From positions 1-64,000 of the forward strand of contig VWPU01004020.1 in the NCBI GenBank assembly GCA_013398955.1: a stretch of 64,000 bases of DNA, given 5' to 3'. Position 1 is the first letter of the stretch; each line of letters begins with the position of its first letter. A program made the translations under genes and the position numbers. The DNA is from Callaeas wilsoni. Taxonomy: Eukaryota > Chordata > Aves > Passeriformes > Callaeidae. The notes under the pieces were generated by a model, which saw only the letters and a list, made by a program, of their open reading frames with translations, was not told the DNA's origin and searched no databases. Below are positions 1 through 12,600 of the stretch, piece by piece.

Positions 1-571
1 GGTCGGCGCGGCGCCGCCAGCCCGCCCGCCGCGCACCGCCGGCGGCTCTGAGCGGGACCCCGCGCCGCCGCCCGCCACTGCCGCACTTTCCCCCGTTCCC
101 CTCCGGGGACGAATCCTCCCTCTGTCGCCCGGAGCCGCCTAGGAAGGGATGTCCCTAGGCAAGAGCTGAGCGCTGGGGAGGGGCCGCCCCCCGCCCCCAA
201 ACTTTTCGCTCGGCCCCGGAGCGGCGGGGACCCGGCCCTCATGGAGCCCGGGCGGGCAGGAGGGGCCGGGGGCGCGGCCCCCTGCGCTTCCCGTCCCCTT
301 CCCTGACGCGGGGCGCAGCGCTCGGGGAGGGGCTCGGCTGCCGGCTCCGCTCCGGATTTGGTGGTCCCGGCTCCGCACGTCCCTGGGGAAGCTGCCGATG
401 GTGGGGAGCTGCCTGCGGACCGCCCCCAGCCCCACGAGGAGCCCTTCGCCCCGGCGCCTTCGCCTCCCCCTGAGCAGCGCTGCTGCGGGGGTCCCTGCAC
501 CGGAGCCGCCCGGATTATAAAGTCGGGGAAGTTCTCCCCCCGCAACCCCCCCAGCTTGTCTCGGCGGAGCC
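1..571 (+). promoter_or_regulatory. SDK2: SDK2 CpG-rich promoter and 5'UTR (partial at left edge)
   Basis: The first ~570 bases are extremely GC- and CpG-rich, with GC-box-like runs, and end at the SDK2 start codon. The only AT-rich element is TATAAAG at 516-522, about 50 bases before the ATG. It could be a TATA box giving a very short leader, or it could lie inside a longer 5'UTR. The transcription start cannot be fixed from sequence, and the island is cut by the window edge. Confidence 0.55.
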
Positions 572-650
572 ATGGCCCGGCTCCGGAGCTGGGGGCTGCT
601 CTGCTTCGCCGTGCTCGCCCTGCCTGGCCCCCCGGGAGCCGGCGCCCAAG
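572..650 (+). CDS. SDK2: SDK2 exon 1 (signal peptide)
   Basis: Encodes residues 1-26, beginning [16 protein letters not shown]: a basic N-terminus, a hydrophobic core and a GAGAQ cleavage region. It ends after one base of the next codon, followed by GTAAGG. The start was chosen for its Kozak context and because no upstream frame continues. Confidence 0.9.
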
Positions 651-3600
651 GTAAGGGGATGCGAGAGGCAGCGGGAGATGGACCACGGAGAGATGGGGGG
701 GGCCCGCGCTGCACCCCTCAACCGAGCCTTCTGCTACCCCGGGCTGGGAGATCGGTGTGCCAGCCAAGGGGAGGGAGCGAGGCGGCTCCGGAGCTCCTAC
801 CGGGGGAAGAGCAGCATCCGTGATATTCGCAAATCCTCCCCGGAGCCAAGACTCGGGGCCCGCCGGTGCTGGCTGCAGCGCGGTGTCCTGGGGGGTTCAG
901 GGCGACGAGCAGCATGGCTCTGCTCTGCCTCCCCCTTCCCCATAACTGCCCTCAGGGGATGGGGGGAACGTGTTGCTCTGAGTCTGTGCTGGACCACCTT
1001 CGGGAGGGTGAGCAACCCTGAGGGGTAGCGTCGCTCATTTCCCCCCCTCCCCGGGGACCCCCGTTGTACCACAAAACCCGGGGTGCAAGTTTGGGGGATT
1101 CCCAGGGAGCAGCTCATACCCTGATGTTGGTCCCGTCGGCTTCCAGGCACTGGTACAGGCTGGCAGGGGGCTGGGGGAGGATCTGCACCCCCGAGCCCCT
1201 GTGGGTTCCTGGGGTTCCCACTGCACCCCAAAACCCCTAGGGGGCTGCAGGGCTGCCGGGCTGGGTGAACCCCTCTCTGCTCCTCGTCCTTGGGGCTCGG
1301 GCACAGCACAGGCTGCTTTTAGCTGCTCCGCTACCCCACAGGGATATAAATATAGTTTGTGGCCCTTTGGGGTGCAGCTGGGGTTCACAGGGGCCGAGGG
1401 GGACCCTTCCTGGCCGTGAGGGTCCCTGCGGGCCCAGAGAGGAGGCTCCCGGCTGACAGGGCTGCAGCGTGGCTGCCTCTGTCCCTGCGCTTGGACTGAG
1501 CAGATCCAGACTGGAAATGGGGGGGCACGGCTGAGCGCAGCGCCGGGGGTCCTCACCCACGACATTTCTTGCCCTTGTTTGTGGCAGCAAGTGGAGCCAG
1601 AAGTCCCTGTGCGCTCCCGTGCTCCCGCTCCCCCTGAGCCTCCCCCAGCACTGCTATAATTTCTCAGTAATTAAGTTCAGAACATAACATCTAAAGCGGC
1701 AGTATGTTATCCGGGCAGGCCCTGTGTGGGGAGCTCTGAAGGTCTCTTTGATTGATTCACTCCCTTGCCGAGTTTCTCTTCTCCTGGCTGGCGTCTCGGG
1801 CTGGCGGGTCCCCTGCGATCCGTTTGTCCCCTGCCTGCGGGACGGGCTGCTGGGGCCACCCAATCTCCTTCCATTCACCCGTGGGGCTCCGGGGTCTCGC
1901 TGCGGGGTGGAAGATGTGGGGCTGCCTGTGCCCCAGCCCCCCGGAGGGGTGGGGAAGGGGCTTCGCTCCGCTCTCCTGGCGCAGGAGCCGAGCTTTGCAG
2001 CTCCGGCTCTCTGCGGCGCGTGTCACGTCCTCGCGGGCGCTGTGACATTGCTCGGTGCCCGGCGTGGCAGCGGCCACGAGCGAGCCGGATGTGCTGGAGG
2101 GATCGTTCCCAAAGGCGGGCACGTGCCCGCCTCCCCTGCCGCGGGTGGCACTGGGGACGCGCCAGCAGGGTCACCTCCCGGCTGCGGCGCCCGTGGGGTG
2201 CCGGCGCTCTCCGCTGCATCCCGCTGGGATGGGCATGGAGCAGGGTGACGGCGTTGGGAACAGCCCGGCACAGGGCTCCAGGCTCCGGTTTGTCCCCGCT
2301 GCGGCGGGGCAGGCAGGGCATCCCCACAGGGCTGGCAGTGAGGGGCAGCAGCGCTTTGTGCCAGGGCTATTGATTCTGGCAGCCGAAGAAAATGGGATCA
2401 ATCGGGAAGGGAAGGAGGAGGCGACGGCGCGAGACCTCCCCGGCCGGGGCGCAGGGGCTGCCCGGGCATGGCGTGAGGCACTCTCGTACCTGTGGTTGGT
2501 ACAAAAAAGGCCCCTTGCTGCCCGTGAGAGAGAGGATGGAAGTTTAATTACAGCCCGTCTGTGCTGTGTAATTATTAATTACCCGTGGCAAAAAATAACT
2601 TATTGATTAGGGGCCTCGCGCTAATTACCCGGAGCCCAATGCGGAGCTGGGGGAAGGCTCAGCCGGCAGCGCTGCCCGGGTGGGAGCTGTCGCAGTGCGA
2701 CCTGTGCTGGGCCCGGGGGCTGTGCCAGGGCTGGGGGCACGGGCAGCCCACCCCACCAGCAAAGGCCCCTTTGCCTGATGGACAAGACAATAAAGGGCTC
2801 CTCAGGAGCTGGGGGGAGCCTGGGGGTCCCCAGCCCCCTCCTGCTCACTGTTTGTTGATTTTCTGGGTTGTGGTTTCCCCACATCCAATGCTGGGGGCAC
2901 AGCCCAGGATCCCCGGTGCTGGCACAGCACCTCTAATGGGATTGAGGAGGCCGCGGCCAGTCCCAGGAGGGATTTGGGAAGCTTAAGGTTCCAGACGGGA
3001 TTTGGGGCAGGGGCCTGCCGTGGGCAGCTTCCACCAAAGAGGCTTATTAGAGGTGGCAGCAGGGGAGTTCCAGCATCTTCTGTCCCCGTGCATGGGGCCT
3101 GGGCACGTCTGCGCTCACGGTGCCCTGTGGGGCTGGGCGGGAGGGGGACAAGGATGAGCCCCTGCCCTTCCTGCGGACGTGATGCTGGTGCCAGGCTCAC
3201 GCCAGGACTTTGGCGATGGGAGCTGCTGGTTCCTCTGTGCTGGTGGCATCAGGGCAGCGGGGGATGGCCGAGCGTGGGGTCTCCTGTCCTGGCTCCCCCG
3301 TCCCTGCCAGCACTGCCACATCTGCTGGTGGCCTTGTGCAAGGCTGCTGCTCGGGAAGGAGAGTGGCTTTTAGGGGAGAGGAAGGGAAGATTAAAATTTG
3401 ATGCTGCTTGGGAAGCCATTAGTGCCTGGGCACGGTGATGATGAAATTTTGATGACCTGATAACTGGAAGGGAGGGGGATACGGTCCGGTCCCAGGCAGG
3501 CTGTGTCACCGTGCCCTGTCGCTGCGCCGGTCCCCAAAGGTTTGGGGTGCCAGCTGAGGAAGAGAACAGGCAGGATGAGAGCTGCCGGTGGGATGGAGAT

Positions 3601-6600
3601 GGGAGCTCGTGCCCACCTCCAGCTGCCGGCAGTGGTGGGCAGGGAGAGCTGGCAGTGGCCGAGCAGCTCCAGCCCCGGTGCCATCCGGGGACCAGGGTGA
3701 GTGACAACGTCAAGCGCTGCTCGTCCCTTAGTGACGGGGACTGGGCTGCGGTGGCATTTCCGCTCAGCGGGAGCACACGCAGGAGCTCGAGGAGAGCGGG
3801 AAGGAGGGAGCAGGCGGATGCCTGGCTGCTGGAGAACCTGGGAAAACGCTGATAATTAAACTGGGAGGAGGGAGGCTGGCGGGTGCTGTGACGAGGGGTG
3901 ACCCTGCCTCCGCCACTCCACGAGCCGTGTCCTTGTCCCCAGCCCGTGCCTGTGGCTGGTTCCAGCCTGGGGATGAGCTCCAGTCACACACACATTACTG
4001 TAGGCCCTACACAAACTGGTTTGGGGGTGTGCTGGTGTTTGCAGCAGCAGCACAGGCAGTGCCAGGGGTGAAACGGCCCCGTGGGGCAGCGCCGTGTGGG
4101 AGCAGAACCTGCTGGGTGCTGGGTGGGTGGGTGAGCGGAGGGTGCCCTCCCCTCTGAGCCCTCGTTACTGCCCCGAGCTCGTTAACGAGTGGCTGGCGTG
4201 TGGCTGGGTGAGAAACGGCCGGGGAGAAATATGCTGCTGTCAGTGGTGATGTGATTGTGCTAACGAAGGGCGAGCTGAGCCCCTGCCGTGCCCCGGTTGT
4301 GCCAGGGCTGGTGGCTCTGGTGCTCCGCTGGTGCCCATGGCACTGGGCCTTGGGCTTCCAAAGCACCCGAGGGGATCCGGCAGCCCTGTGGGGCTGGCAT
4401 GTCCCAGGGTGGTGGACACTGGGGCACCGGGGTGTCCTGGGAGCTTCTCTGCCGGTGCGGTGGAGCGTGGCATGGAGCTGCTGGAAAGGACACGGGGCTG
4501 GGATCACTCAGATGTGGAGATGATGCCAGGGACCACCCTCATCCTCACAGCTGCTGCTCTGATTTGGGGTTCCCCCCATCCATGGAGGTGGATCCAGCCT
4601 CAGGACATGTTCCTGGCAGGAATGTGCTGGCAGCAGCTCCCTGTCTGGGGGCTTGGCATCCCTCACGCCCCGGGCATGCTGGCGATGCCGCTGGCATGGG
4701 CACTGCCCTCAGTACCCTCCATGGGTTTGGGGACCGGCTCTTGGGGTGCACGTCCTGCACCCCTCTCCCAGTGCCGCCTCACCTTCCAGCCCTCTCCCCA
4801 GCCCGACTCCCAGCACCTGCCTGTGCCCGGGGCAGGCAGTGGCCCCCTTGGCGGCCCCCTCCCCACCCTCCCCTTGCTCCCAGCCCCGGGGGTGCAGGAA
4901 TGCCTGCCTGGAAAGCCATGCCGGGCTCGGGTTGCCTGGGAACTGGGAAACCTGATCCCTGGGAACGGGGGCCGAGGGCAGGGGACATTCCCGGGCTGCA
5001 GCTGGTCCCCGGCCCTCTTTGTCTCTCTGCTCTGATGGGGCCCCCAGGAATGGAGACTTGGGGCGTGGGGGCTCTCGGCCTCGAGCGGGGCCATCCCTGG
5101 GGACACTGTGAATGGATGCTCTGCGTGTCACCTTGTGTGGATCAGTGTCACCACCATGGGCAGGGGAAGGGGACCAAGGCCAGGCTGGACAGGGCTGGGA
5201 GGAACCTGGCCTAGCGGAAGGTGCCCCTGCCCATGGCAGGGGTGGGACAAGATGAGCTTTAAGCCCCTTCCAACTCAAAGCATTCCATGGCTCTCTGAAG
5301 GCCCTGGGATCAGCTGCTGCTGCGTGCCAGCAGCTGGGCATCCCGGCTGGCCACAGGGATGGCACGGTGGCGATTCCAGGAATGCTGGCGTCCCCTGTGC
5401 TGAAGCCACTCTCCCTCCCTGCCAGCCGTCATTGTCCCCACCATCCACCCCGACACGTGGCAGCTCCTGAGCATGCGGGGAGCTTCCCTCCAGCCTGGGC
5501 AGCGGGGGGAAACTGAGGCACAGGGCAGGGGTGGTGGCAAGGGGCCTATGGGGCTGGCTGGTGTCCTGCTGCCTGCTGGCACTGGGTACAGCGGGAAGGG
5601 GACCCAGCCACACGTGAGCTGCTCCTTTGGCTCCCGTCCGTCCCTCCCTGTCCGTGCCGAGGCCCCGGGTGTAGGGAAGCCTTGATGAGTGTGACCATTA
5701 GCAGAAGAAGCCGCTGAGCTAATTTTAGCCCTGGTAGCTAATTGCTTTCTGCACTGCTGGGTGAGCCCACAACCCGCGAGTCCTCGGCTGTAACCTTGAG
5801 CCCTCCCGGCTCCGTGCACGGCAGCACCGGGGTCCTGCCAGGGCGGGAAGCAGGATGAGGATTTGTCTGTGGGATCACTGGCCCTGGAGGGGTTTCGCTG
5901 GGACGTTGGGGTGTACAAAGCTGGGAGGGGTTGGGGTGCCTGGCAGGGTTCTGCTGCCGGTAGCTTGGATTGTGCCTTGTGTGGAATGGGGACATGTGAT
6001 GTGGGAGGACTCTGGCTGTCCCCTGGGCCAGCAGGGGTGGCCGTGGGGTGTGGACCCTCCAGTGGTGGGTCTCCTTCATCAGCTTGATGAAGGGAAATGC
6101 TGGGTTTGGACCCACTTCGTTGGGAATTGCTGGATCCAGAGGGCACTGCCCCAGCGCAGGAGTGAGGCTGGGGACACACATGCTCCCTGTCCCTGGCTGC
6201 AGGGATGGAGCTCTTCCTGGGATGGCCAGAGCAGCCTCTCCCTCTGGCCACCTCCCAGCACATCCCAGCTCATTGACTGGAATCTGGGGCACTGGCTGGG
6301 CAGTGCTGGGGTTTGTGGGGACATTCGTGTTCTCTCTGGAAGCCTGTGTCCCCATGCAGGGAGCACTCCAGCGCTGGGTGCCGCAGGTGCTGCCTCCTTG
6401 GGTCTCTGCAGGGTGGGATGCTCGGTGCTTCCCCTCCTCCTCCTCCTCTTCCTCCTTGCCTGGGCGTATCAGGGGTCAGGCTCAGAGTTTGGAGGGAGGT
6501 GACAGGGTCCTGCATGGATCTGGCATCCCCAGCTCCTGGCAGTCCATGAAGGGCTGCCTGGGGATGGAGCAGGATGCGCACACGCTGCCGGCTCCTGGCC

Positions 6601-9600
6601 CAGCGTGGGGTTGGGATGGATGGATGGATGGATGGATGGATGGATGGATGGATGGATGGCTGGCTGGAGGGGGCTGGGACCGGCGGACACAATAGCTCTG
6701 GTTTCAGCACCCCGCCTCCCGCATGCCTGAAAAACAGCTGATGGCCGTGAAGGGGGATGAAATGGGATTAGCTGCTGCTTCCAAAGGGAGCGCGTCCTGC
6801 CGAGCCGGACAATGCGCCCGCTGTGCCCCCGCGTCCCACCACAGCCCTGCCCAGAGGGGCTCGGCCCTCCCTCCTGCCCTGGCTGTCCCCAGGGGGGCCT
6901 GCCGACCCTCCCGTGCTCCAGCACCGGGTTCTGCGCAGCCTCCCGGGGGTGCTGGAGACCTCGGGGTGGCGTGGGGGCCTCTCCCAGGGGAGCTGTTGGG
7001 GTGGCAGGAGCTCGGAGCTGTCCCACCCCAGCGAGCACTGGGTGCCCAACCTGGAGCCCCGCAGGGAAAGGGAGAAGCGAACCTCGTGGCACGAGGGGCT
7101 TGGCAGGGTGGCCAGCTCTGCCCTGGCCCCCCGGTCGGTGCCGGGGCACGGGGGGGTCCCGCGGGGTGTCCCGGGGCGGGAGCCGCGCTCGGCCCCAGCT
7201 GCGGCGCTGCCGGGGCGTGCGGTGCCGTGCTCGGCGGAGTGAACCGATGTTTATTTTGATAATGAGTTCTCAACGCATTCGCAAACTAATAAAATCAACT
7301 CATTAGGGTGGGATGTTTCATTCCGAGCTCTGCCGCCGTTGGGAGAGCCCTCCCCGCCGGCTGAGCACCGGGAAGCGCTCGGCAGCCGGCCCCGGCGGGG
7401 AGGGAGGTGATGGGTGCCTTCATCGCCTGCTTGTCTCCGTTTTCCTCACTGGCAGGGTGGGCAGGGGGGCTGTGCAGGGCGGCGGAAGCAAGACGCGTGC
7501 GGGGAGCAGGGCACGGAGCTGCCGGAGCCCTTCCCCCGGGGCGCCGGGGGAGTCTCGCTCGCTTGGCTTCTCCCCATAAGCTTCACGTCAGGCTGGAATC
7601 GCTGGCGCGGCGTTGGCTGGAAAAGCCCCTCTGGCTGGGAGAGCCACAAGTGTGTGAATAAATGCGATGACCAGAGTTTGCTGCGCTGCCCTGGAAATTC
7701 AGGGCTGGCTGGGGGGGGGAATGCCAAGCTGCCAGTTCTTCCCCCACCCTGCGAACAGGGCTGTCTGGGCAGGAAAAGCTTTGGAGAAAAAGCTTTTCCA
7801 AGGAAAACTCGTGTTCGCTGTCATGCTACAGCTATTTCTGTTTCAAGTGAGCAATGCAATGACTAATTAATACTTAGGAAAAAGGATGTCTGGGCAACAC
7901 CCCAGTAAATGGGCGAGTGCCCGGTGCCCGCTGGCTCGGGGCCGTGCCGTGGGGAGGGGAACTGGCCACCAGCGCCTCCATCGCGCCTGGCACGGGCAGG
8001 GTGGGAGCTGGCAGAGCATTTTCCATCCCGCGGGGCTGGCGGCTCGATTGCGTCAGTGCCCTGGGAAGGGCTGAGTGGGGTTTTTCTTGTGGTTTCTCTC
8101 TTCTGTTTTTCTTTCCCCGCCGCTTTTTCGGTTGGGAAGCGCCGCCTCGTTGGGATTCTCGGGGCGAGTCTGGGAAGCGGCTGTTGCGTGTTTGCCCGTC
8201 CGTCTGCTGAGCATCCTGCGGGGCCGGGGCAGGCGGGACACGGGTGCCCCTGGCAGGAGGGACATCTCAGGTGCTCTTGTGGCTCCCGCTGGGCGGGTCT
8301 GTGGTGGCTTTGCTTTCCCACCCCTTTACGGCCGCTGTGACCCCAGGAGATGCCCCGGCGCAGGGCTGTGGTGTCCTTTCAGGAATTCCTCGAGGATACA
8401 CTCAGCGTGTTCCGTGGGGCCAAACCCAGCCCTGAGCTGTGCTGTGCTGCCCTGGGCTTGTGTGCCACTCGGCGGGGTGGGTGGCAGGGGACATCCCCCT
8501 GGGGACTGGGTCCGGGCTCTTGGGACCCCCACCTTTCTTGGCAGCTGGGTGTGGAGCCTGTTCCTGCCAAACCCAGGTGCGGAAGCTCCGGGCTCAGCTG
8601 GGAAGGGCTGAAGTGCAGGAAGGGGGATGCACTTTGACCCCCTCTCCTGCCCAGAGAGCGTCCGGCTGGTGGCTGGTGGGGAGTCTGAAGGTGATGTCCG
8701 TCGATCCTTCCCTTCCTCAGTGTTTTGGAGCCTCTCCCGGGAAAATCAGCCGCAGGATCCGGCCCCTCTAATAGCGTTGAGTCACTCTCCGGGTGTCCGT
8801 GACTCACAGCAGTGACCCAGATACGGCGGAGCTGCGTAATCGCGGGCTTCGGAGGATTTCTGCCGTCGGAAGGAGTTTGCTGGGGAAGGAGTTTTATCCA
8901 GAGCCCGGAGCTTGTTAAACATCCCCAGCTGGGGACGGGGCTGTGCCCTTCGTGGGGACAGGCTTAGCAGGACAATGTCTGTCTGTGCCACCGCAGCAGG
9001 GCAGCCCTGGAGGTGTCCCCTGGGTTGGGGGGCCCCTGTCCCCTGTCCCCCCAGGACCATCCCTTTGCTGCAGGTCCCTTCCAGCTCCTGGCAGCTCCAC
9101 GAGTTTGGGTCTGGAGCTCCGTGCCCTGGGGCCCGGCTTGGGATCAGACTCCGGGGTCCGTGTGCTCGGAGCCGGCTGTGGGGGTCCGTGGGGGCCGCCC
9201 GGTGCCTCGGAGCACAAAGCTCTGCTTGTCGGACCCTGGGCTCGGGCTGGGCACACACAACGCGGCCGTGTGTGTGTGTGACTGTTTGGGGTTTCCCGGG
9301 AGGGAAATGTTGGTTTTTCCAGCGGCAGGGATGGGCAGGCACACAGCCCCGCTCTGTTCCCAGCCGTGGGGCTGAATAAATCCCTGTTTCCCGGCCAGGG
9401 CCGATGTTTCTCCGATGGCTCTGGGAGCATTTCAAGCCTTACCTTACCCGCGTTGTCACCGGGGTGCACCTGGCTGGGTCCCCGGTGCCACAGGGGCCGG
9501 GTGCTGAGGGCTGTCCCGGGCTGTGGTCCATGGGAATCCTGAGGGGATAATGCTGGCACGGCTCTGGCTTGCTGCAGTGGGCAGACGAGGGTCTGTCACC

Positions 9601-12600
9601 ACATTTGGGACTGTAACCATGTTTGGGACCTCTGATGGCCGGGGACAGGGGCTGGGAGCTGCTGAGGTGTTGGGGAAGGGATTGCCAGGATGACACTGCA
9701 GGGGAATGTGGCTTCATTTCCAGCAATGCTGCTGGAAAAAGGGAGATCCCGAGCCTTTTTCCGACATCTCTCATCCTGGGGGAGCCGGGCTCCCCCTCCC
9801 CATGTCCCCCATCCCTGGAGGGGTTCAGCCGGGCATGGTGAGGCTGCCCATGGCCCGCTGAGCCCGCCAAGAGCCCCGGCTGTGGAAGAGGAGCTTGTTA
9901 TGGAACCATCCTGCTTTTAATTAACAAATTAAAATCCTAGTTAACAATCCAGCCCCAGGGCTGTTGGAGGCTGGGAGAAGCTGGAGCATTTGTTATGGAA
10001 ACAGCAGTTAATTAACAAATAAATAAATAAGTATGGGCCTGGAGACAGATGTGGGAGGAGGAAGGGGAGATAGCAGCGTGGTCGGGGTGTCCCACCGGCC
10101 TGGCCTGGCGGGATGCAGTGAGGGAGGAGGACATCCATTCATCCATCCATCCATCCATCCATCCATCCATCCATCCATCCATCCATCCATCCGTTTGTCC
10201 TGGGGGGTGCCACGGCCCTGCTGGGCATTGCCAGCTCCACTCAGAGCCACTGGGTGCAGGGGGCTCGTGCTGGCAGTGCCAGGGCAGATCTGGCCACGTT
10301 CCGTGCTGGGGCCACCTCGGCTGGGCTTGGGGCTCCCGGTCTCTGCCTGGGCTTTTCCTGAGCACCGCCGGCTCCGGGAATCACCCCCCCCGCGGCCTCT
10401 ACCCCCACCCTGGGGCCGGGGAGCACCGCGGCAGATCTGCAGCAGAGATGGATGAGGTGTGACACCGGCACAACCGCTGTGCAGCCCGCAGGTGCCACCG
10501 GTGCCGTGCTGGGGACCGCAGGAGGACGGGGACAGCGCTCGAGGGGCATCGCTGGGGGGCTGCTCCTGCATCCCTGCGCAGGGACTGCCACATTCCCCAT
10601 GGGTGTCATCTTTGGATAGGGCTGTGTGGGGGATCTGGGGAGTGCTGGGTGCTGCCAGGGAGGGGGTGCTGAGGCGGTGGCCCCCCTGGCCGTGCCCTGC
10701 AGTGGTCAGCTTGGATTAGCCACAGGGATGTCACCGAGAGCCCCGAGCGGTGTCTGCTGCCAGTGGGGATTATCACCACGGGTGGCTGGTGGGTGCTGAC
10801 GGGGCCCTGCAGGGGTTTGGGGTCACTGTGCTGCTCCTCGAGGCGCTGCGGGGTCGCCTGGAGGTCTCACTGCCAGTGCCATGGGCAGGGGTGGCTGTGG
10901 GCTGTGCCCCGGTGCCATGGTCGGGGGTGGCGGTGGGATGTGACCTGGTGCCATGATCAGGGGTGCTGTGGGATGTGACCCGGGGCCATTGTCAGGGGTG
11001 GCTGTGGGCTGTGCCCCGGTGCCATGGTCGGGGGTGGCGGTGGGATGTGACCTGGTGCCATGATCAGGGGTGCTGTGGGATGTGACCCGGGGCCATTGTC
11101 AGGGGTGGCTGTGGGCTGTGCCCCGGTGCCATGGTCGGGGGTGGCGGTGGGATGTGACCTGGTGCCATGATCAGGGGTGCTGTGGGATGTGACCCGGGGC
11201 CATTGTCAGGGGTGGCTGTGGGCTGTGCCCCGGTGCCATGGTCGGGGGTGGCGGTGGGATGTGACCTGGTGCCATGATCAGGGGTGCTGTGGGATGTGAC
11301 CCGGTGCCACGGGCAGGGGTGGCCGTGTGGACCAAGGTGGGGATGTGAGCCAGGGCCTGTGTGAGGACGTGGGTGCTGATGGGGTCACCGTGGGGACGTG
11401 ACCCCTCTGCCAGCCCACGCCGGGGCCCTGTAGGGTTTTTGTGAGGTGAGGAGGGGAGAGAGCCCACGTCCCCCTTGCAGCTTCACCCTTCCAAAGGCTT
11501 AAGGGAAGGAAATCAGTTTAAGCTCCAGCTCTGCAAATCCTGCGGTGTCACACGGGCAGGAGCCGTGCTCCGCCGAGCAGCTCCTCCAGGTTTGCATCTC
11601 CCTCAGCCGCCTCCTTAATCCAGTTACCACACCTCTGCAATCGGCTTACGGCATGTAGGGAACCCCAAATCCCCTCCGAGGGAGGCGCAGGGAGCGGGGC
11701 AGCGGTGCCAGAGCTCTGGGCACCGCCAGGTCCAGCCCAGCTCCTCGCTGGGGTGGTAACACCAGCTCCAGCTCCCCTCCTTTGCCAGCCCTCCTGGGGT
11801 CACGGGCACACGTCCTTGCACCCTTTATGGGAGGTGTCCCCACATCCCCAGAGCTACCCATGACCCAAAAAGCCTTCTTCCCGTGTCAGGGAATTGCTAA
11901 AGCAGCTGCACAAGGAAGCAGGGGGTTGGATGGAGATGAGGTGCCCGTCTCCAGCCATGTCCCTCCAGGTGGGCAGGAGCTGTGACCTGAGCCCAGGGGA
12001 CAGCGTGCCCGTGGCCAGCAGCCCCCTCCTGCTGCCCGTGCCCCTTCCCCATGGCAGAGCAGGAGCTCCCAGCGCTGTGAGCAGCCCGACAGCTCAGCGA
12101 GGCATCGCAGCAAGGACGGATGTGTTCCGGCAGCAAGGTCGCCGCAGGGCACGTGCCGGCGGCAGACGGCTGGAGGGCGCTGGGTGCCAGCCCTTGGAGC
12201 CTCCCAGCTCTTCCCTCATCGTGGGCAGGACGGGCACAGCACCTGGCACAGCTCCAGGCTTTGCTGCCGGAGGGATGTGGCCGCTGTGAGATGCTCCTGC
12301 ATCCCCGAGCGCCGGCAGCGCTTCCCTGTGGGAAGGGTGGTTTCATTCCTGTGATCCCGGTGTGACTGGAGCCGAGGGAGGGGGGCTGTCCAGGCTGCTC
12401 TGTCTCGGTCGAAAACCGCCTTAGCTCCTTTTTGGTCGGGCTCCCGTTGCAGCCCCCGGTGTCTCCTGGACCGTGGTGCTGGGAGGGGGACCCAGCCCGA
12501 GCCCCCCGTGCCCGTCTCAGCCCACCGGGGGGCAAGGCCGCCTCTGCCAAGAAGGAAAATCAGGTCCAGCACTGCTTCCTGCATGGCAAAGGAGAGGGCT

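Noticed and set aside
5310..6263. 317-codon antisense frame in SDK2 intron 1
   Set aside because: No domain, no promoter or poly(A) context; low-complexity composition.
10891..11318. CRISPR-like regular array
   Set aside because: No alternation of constant repeat and unique spacer; it is a contiguous 107-bp minisatellite in a vertebrate intron.
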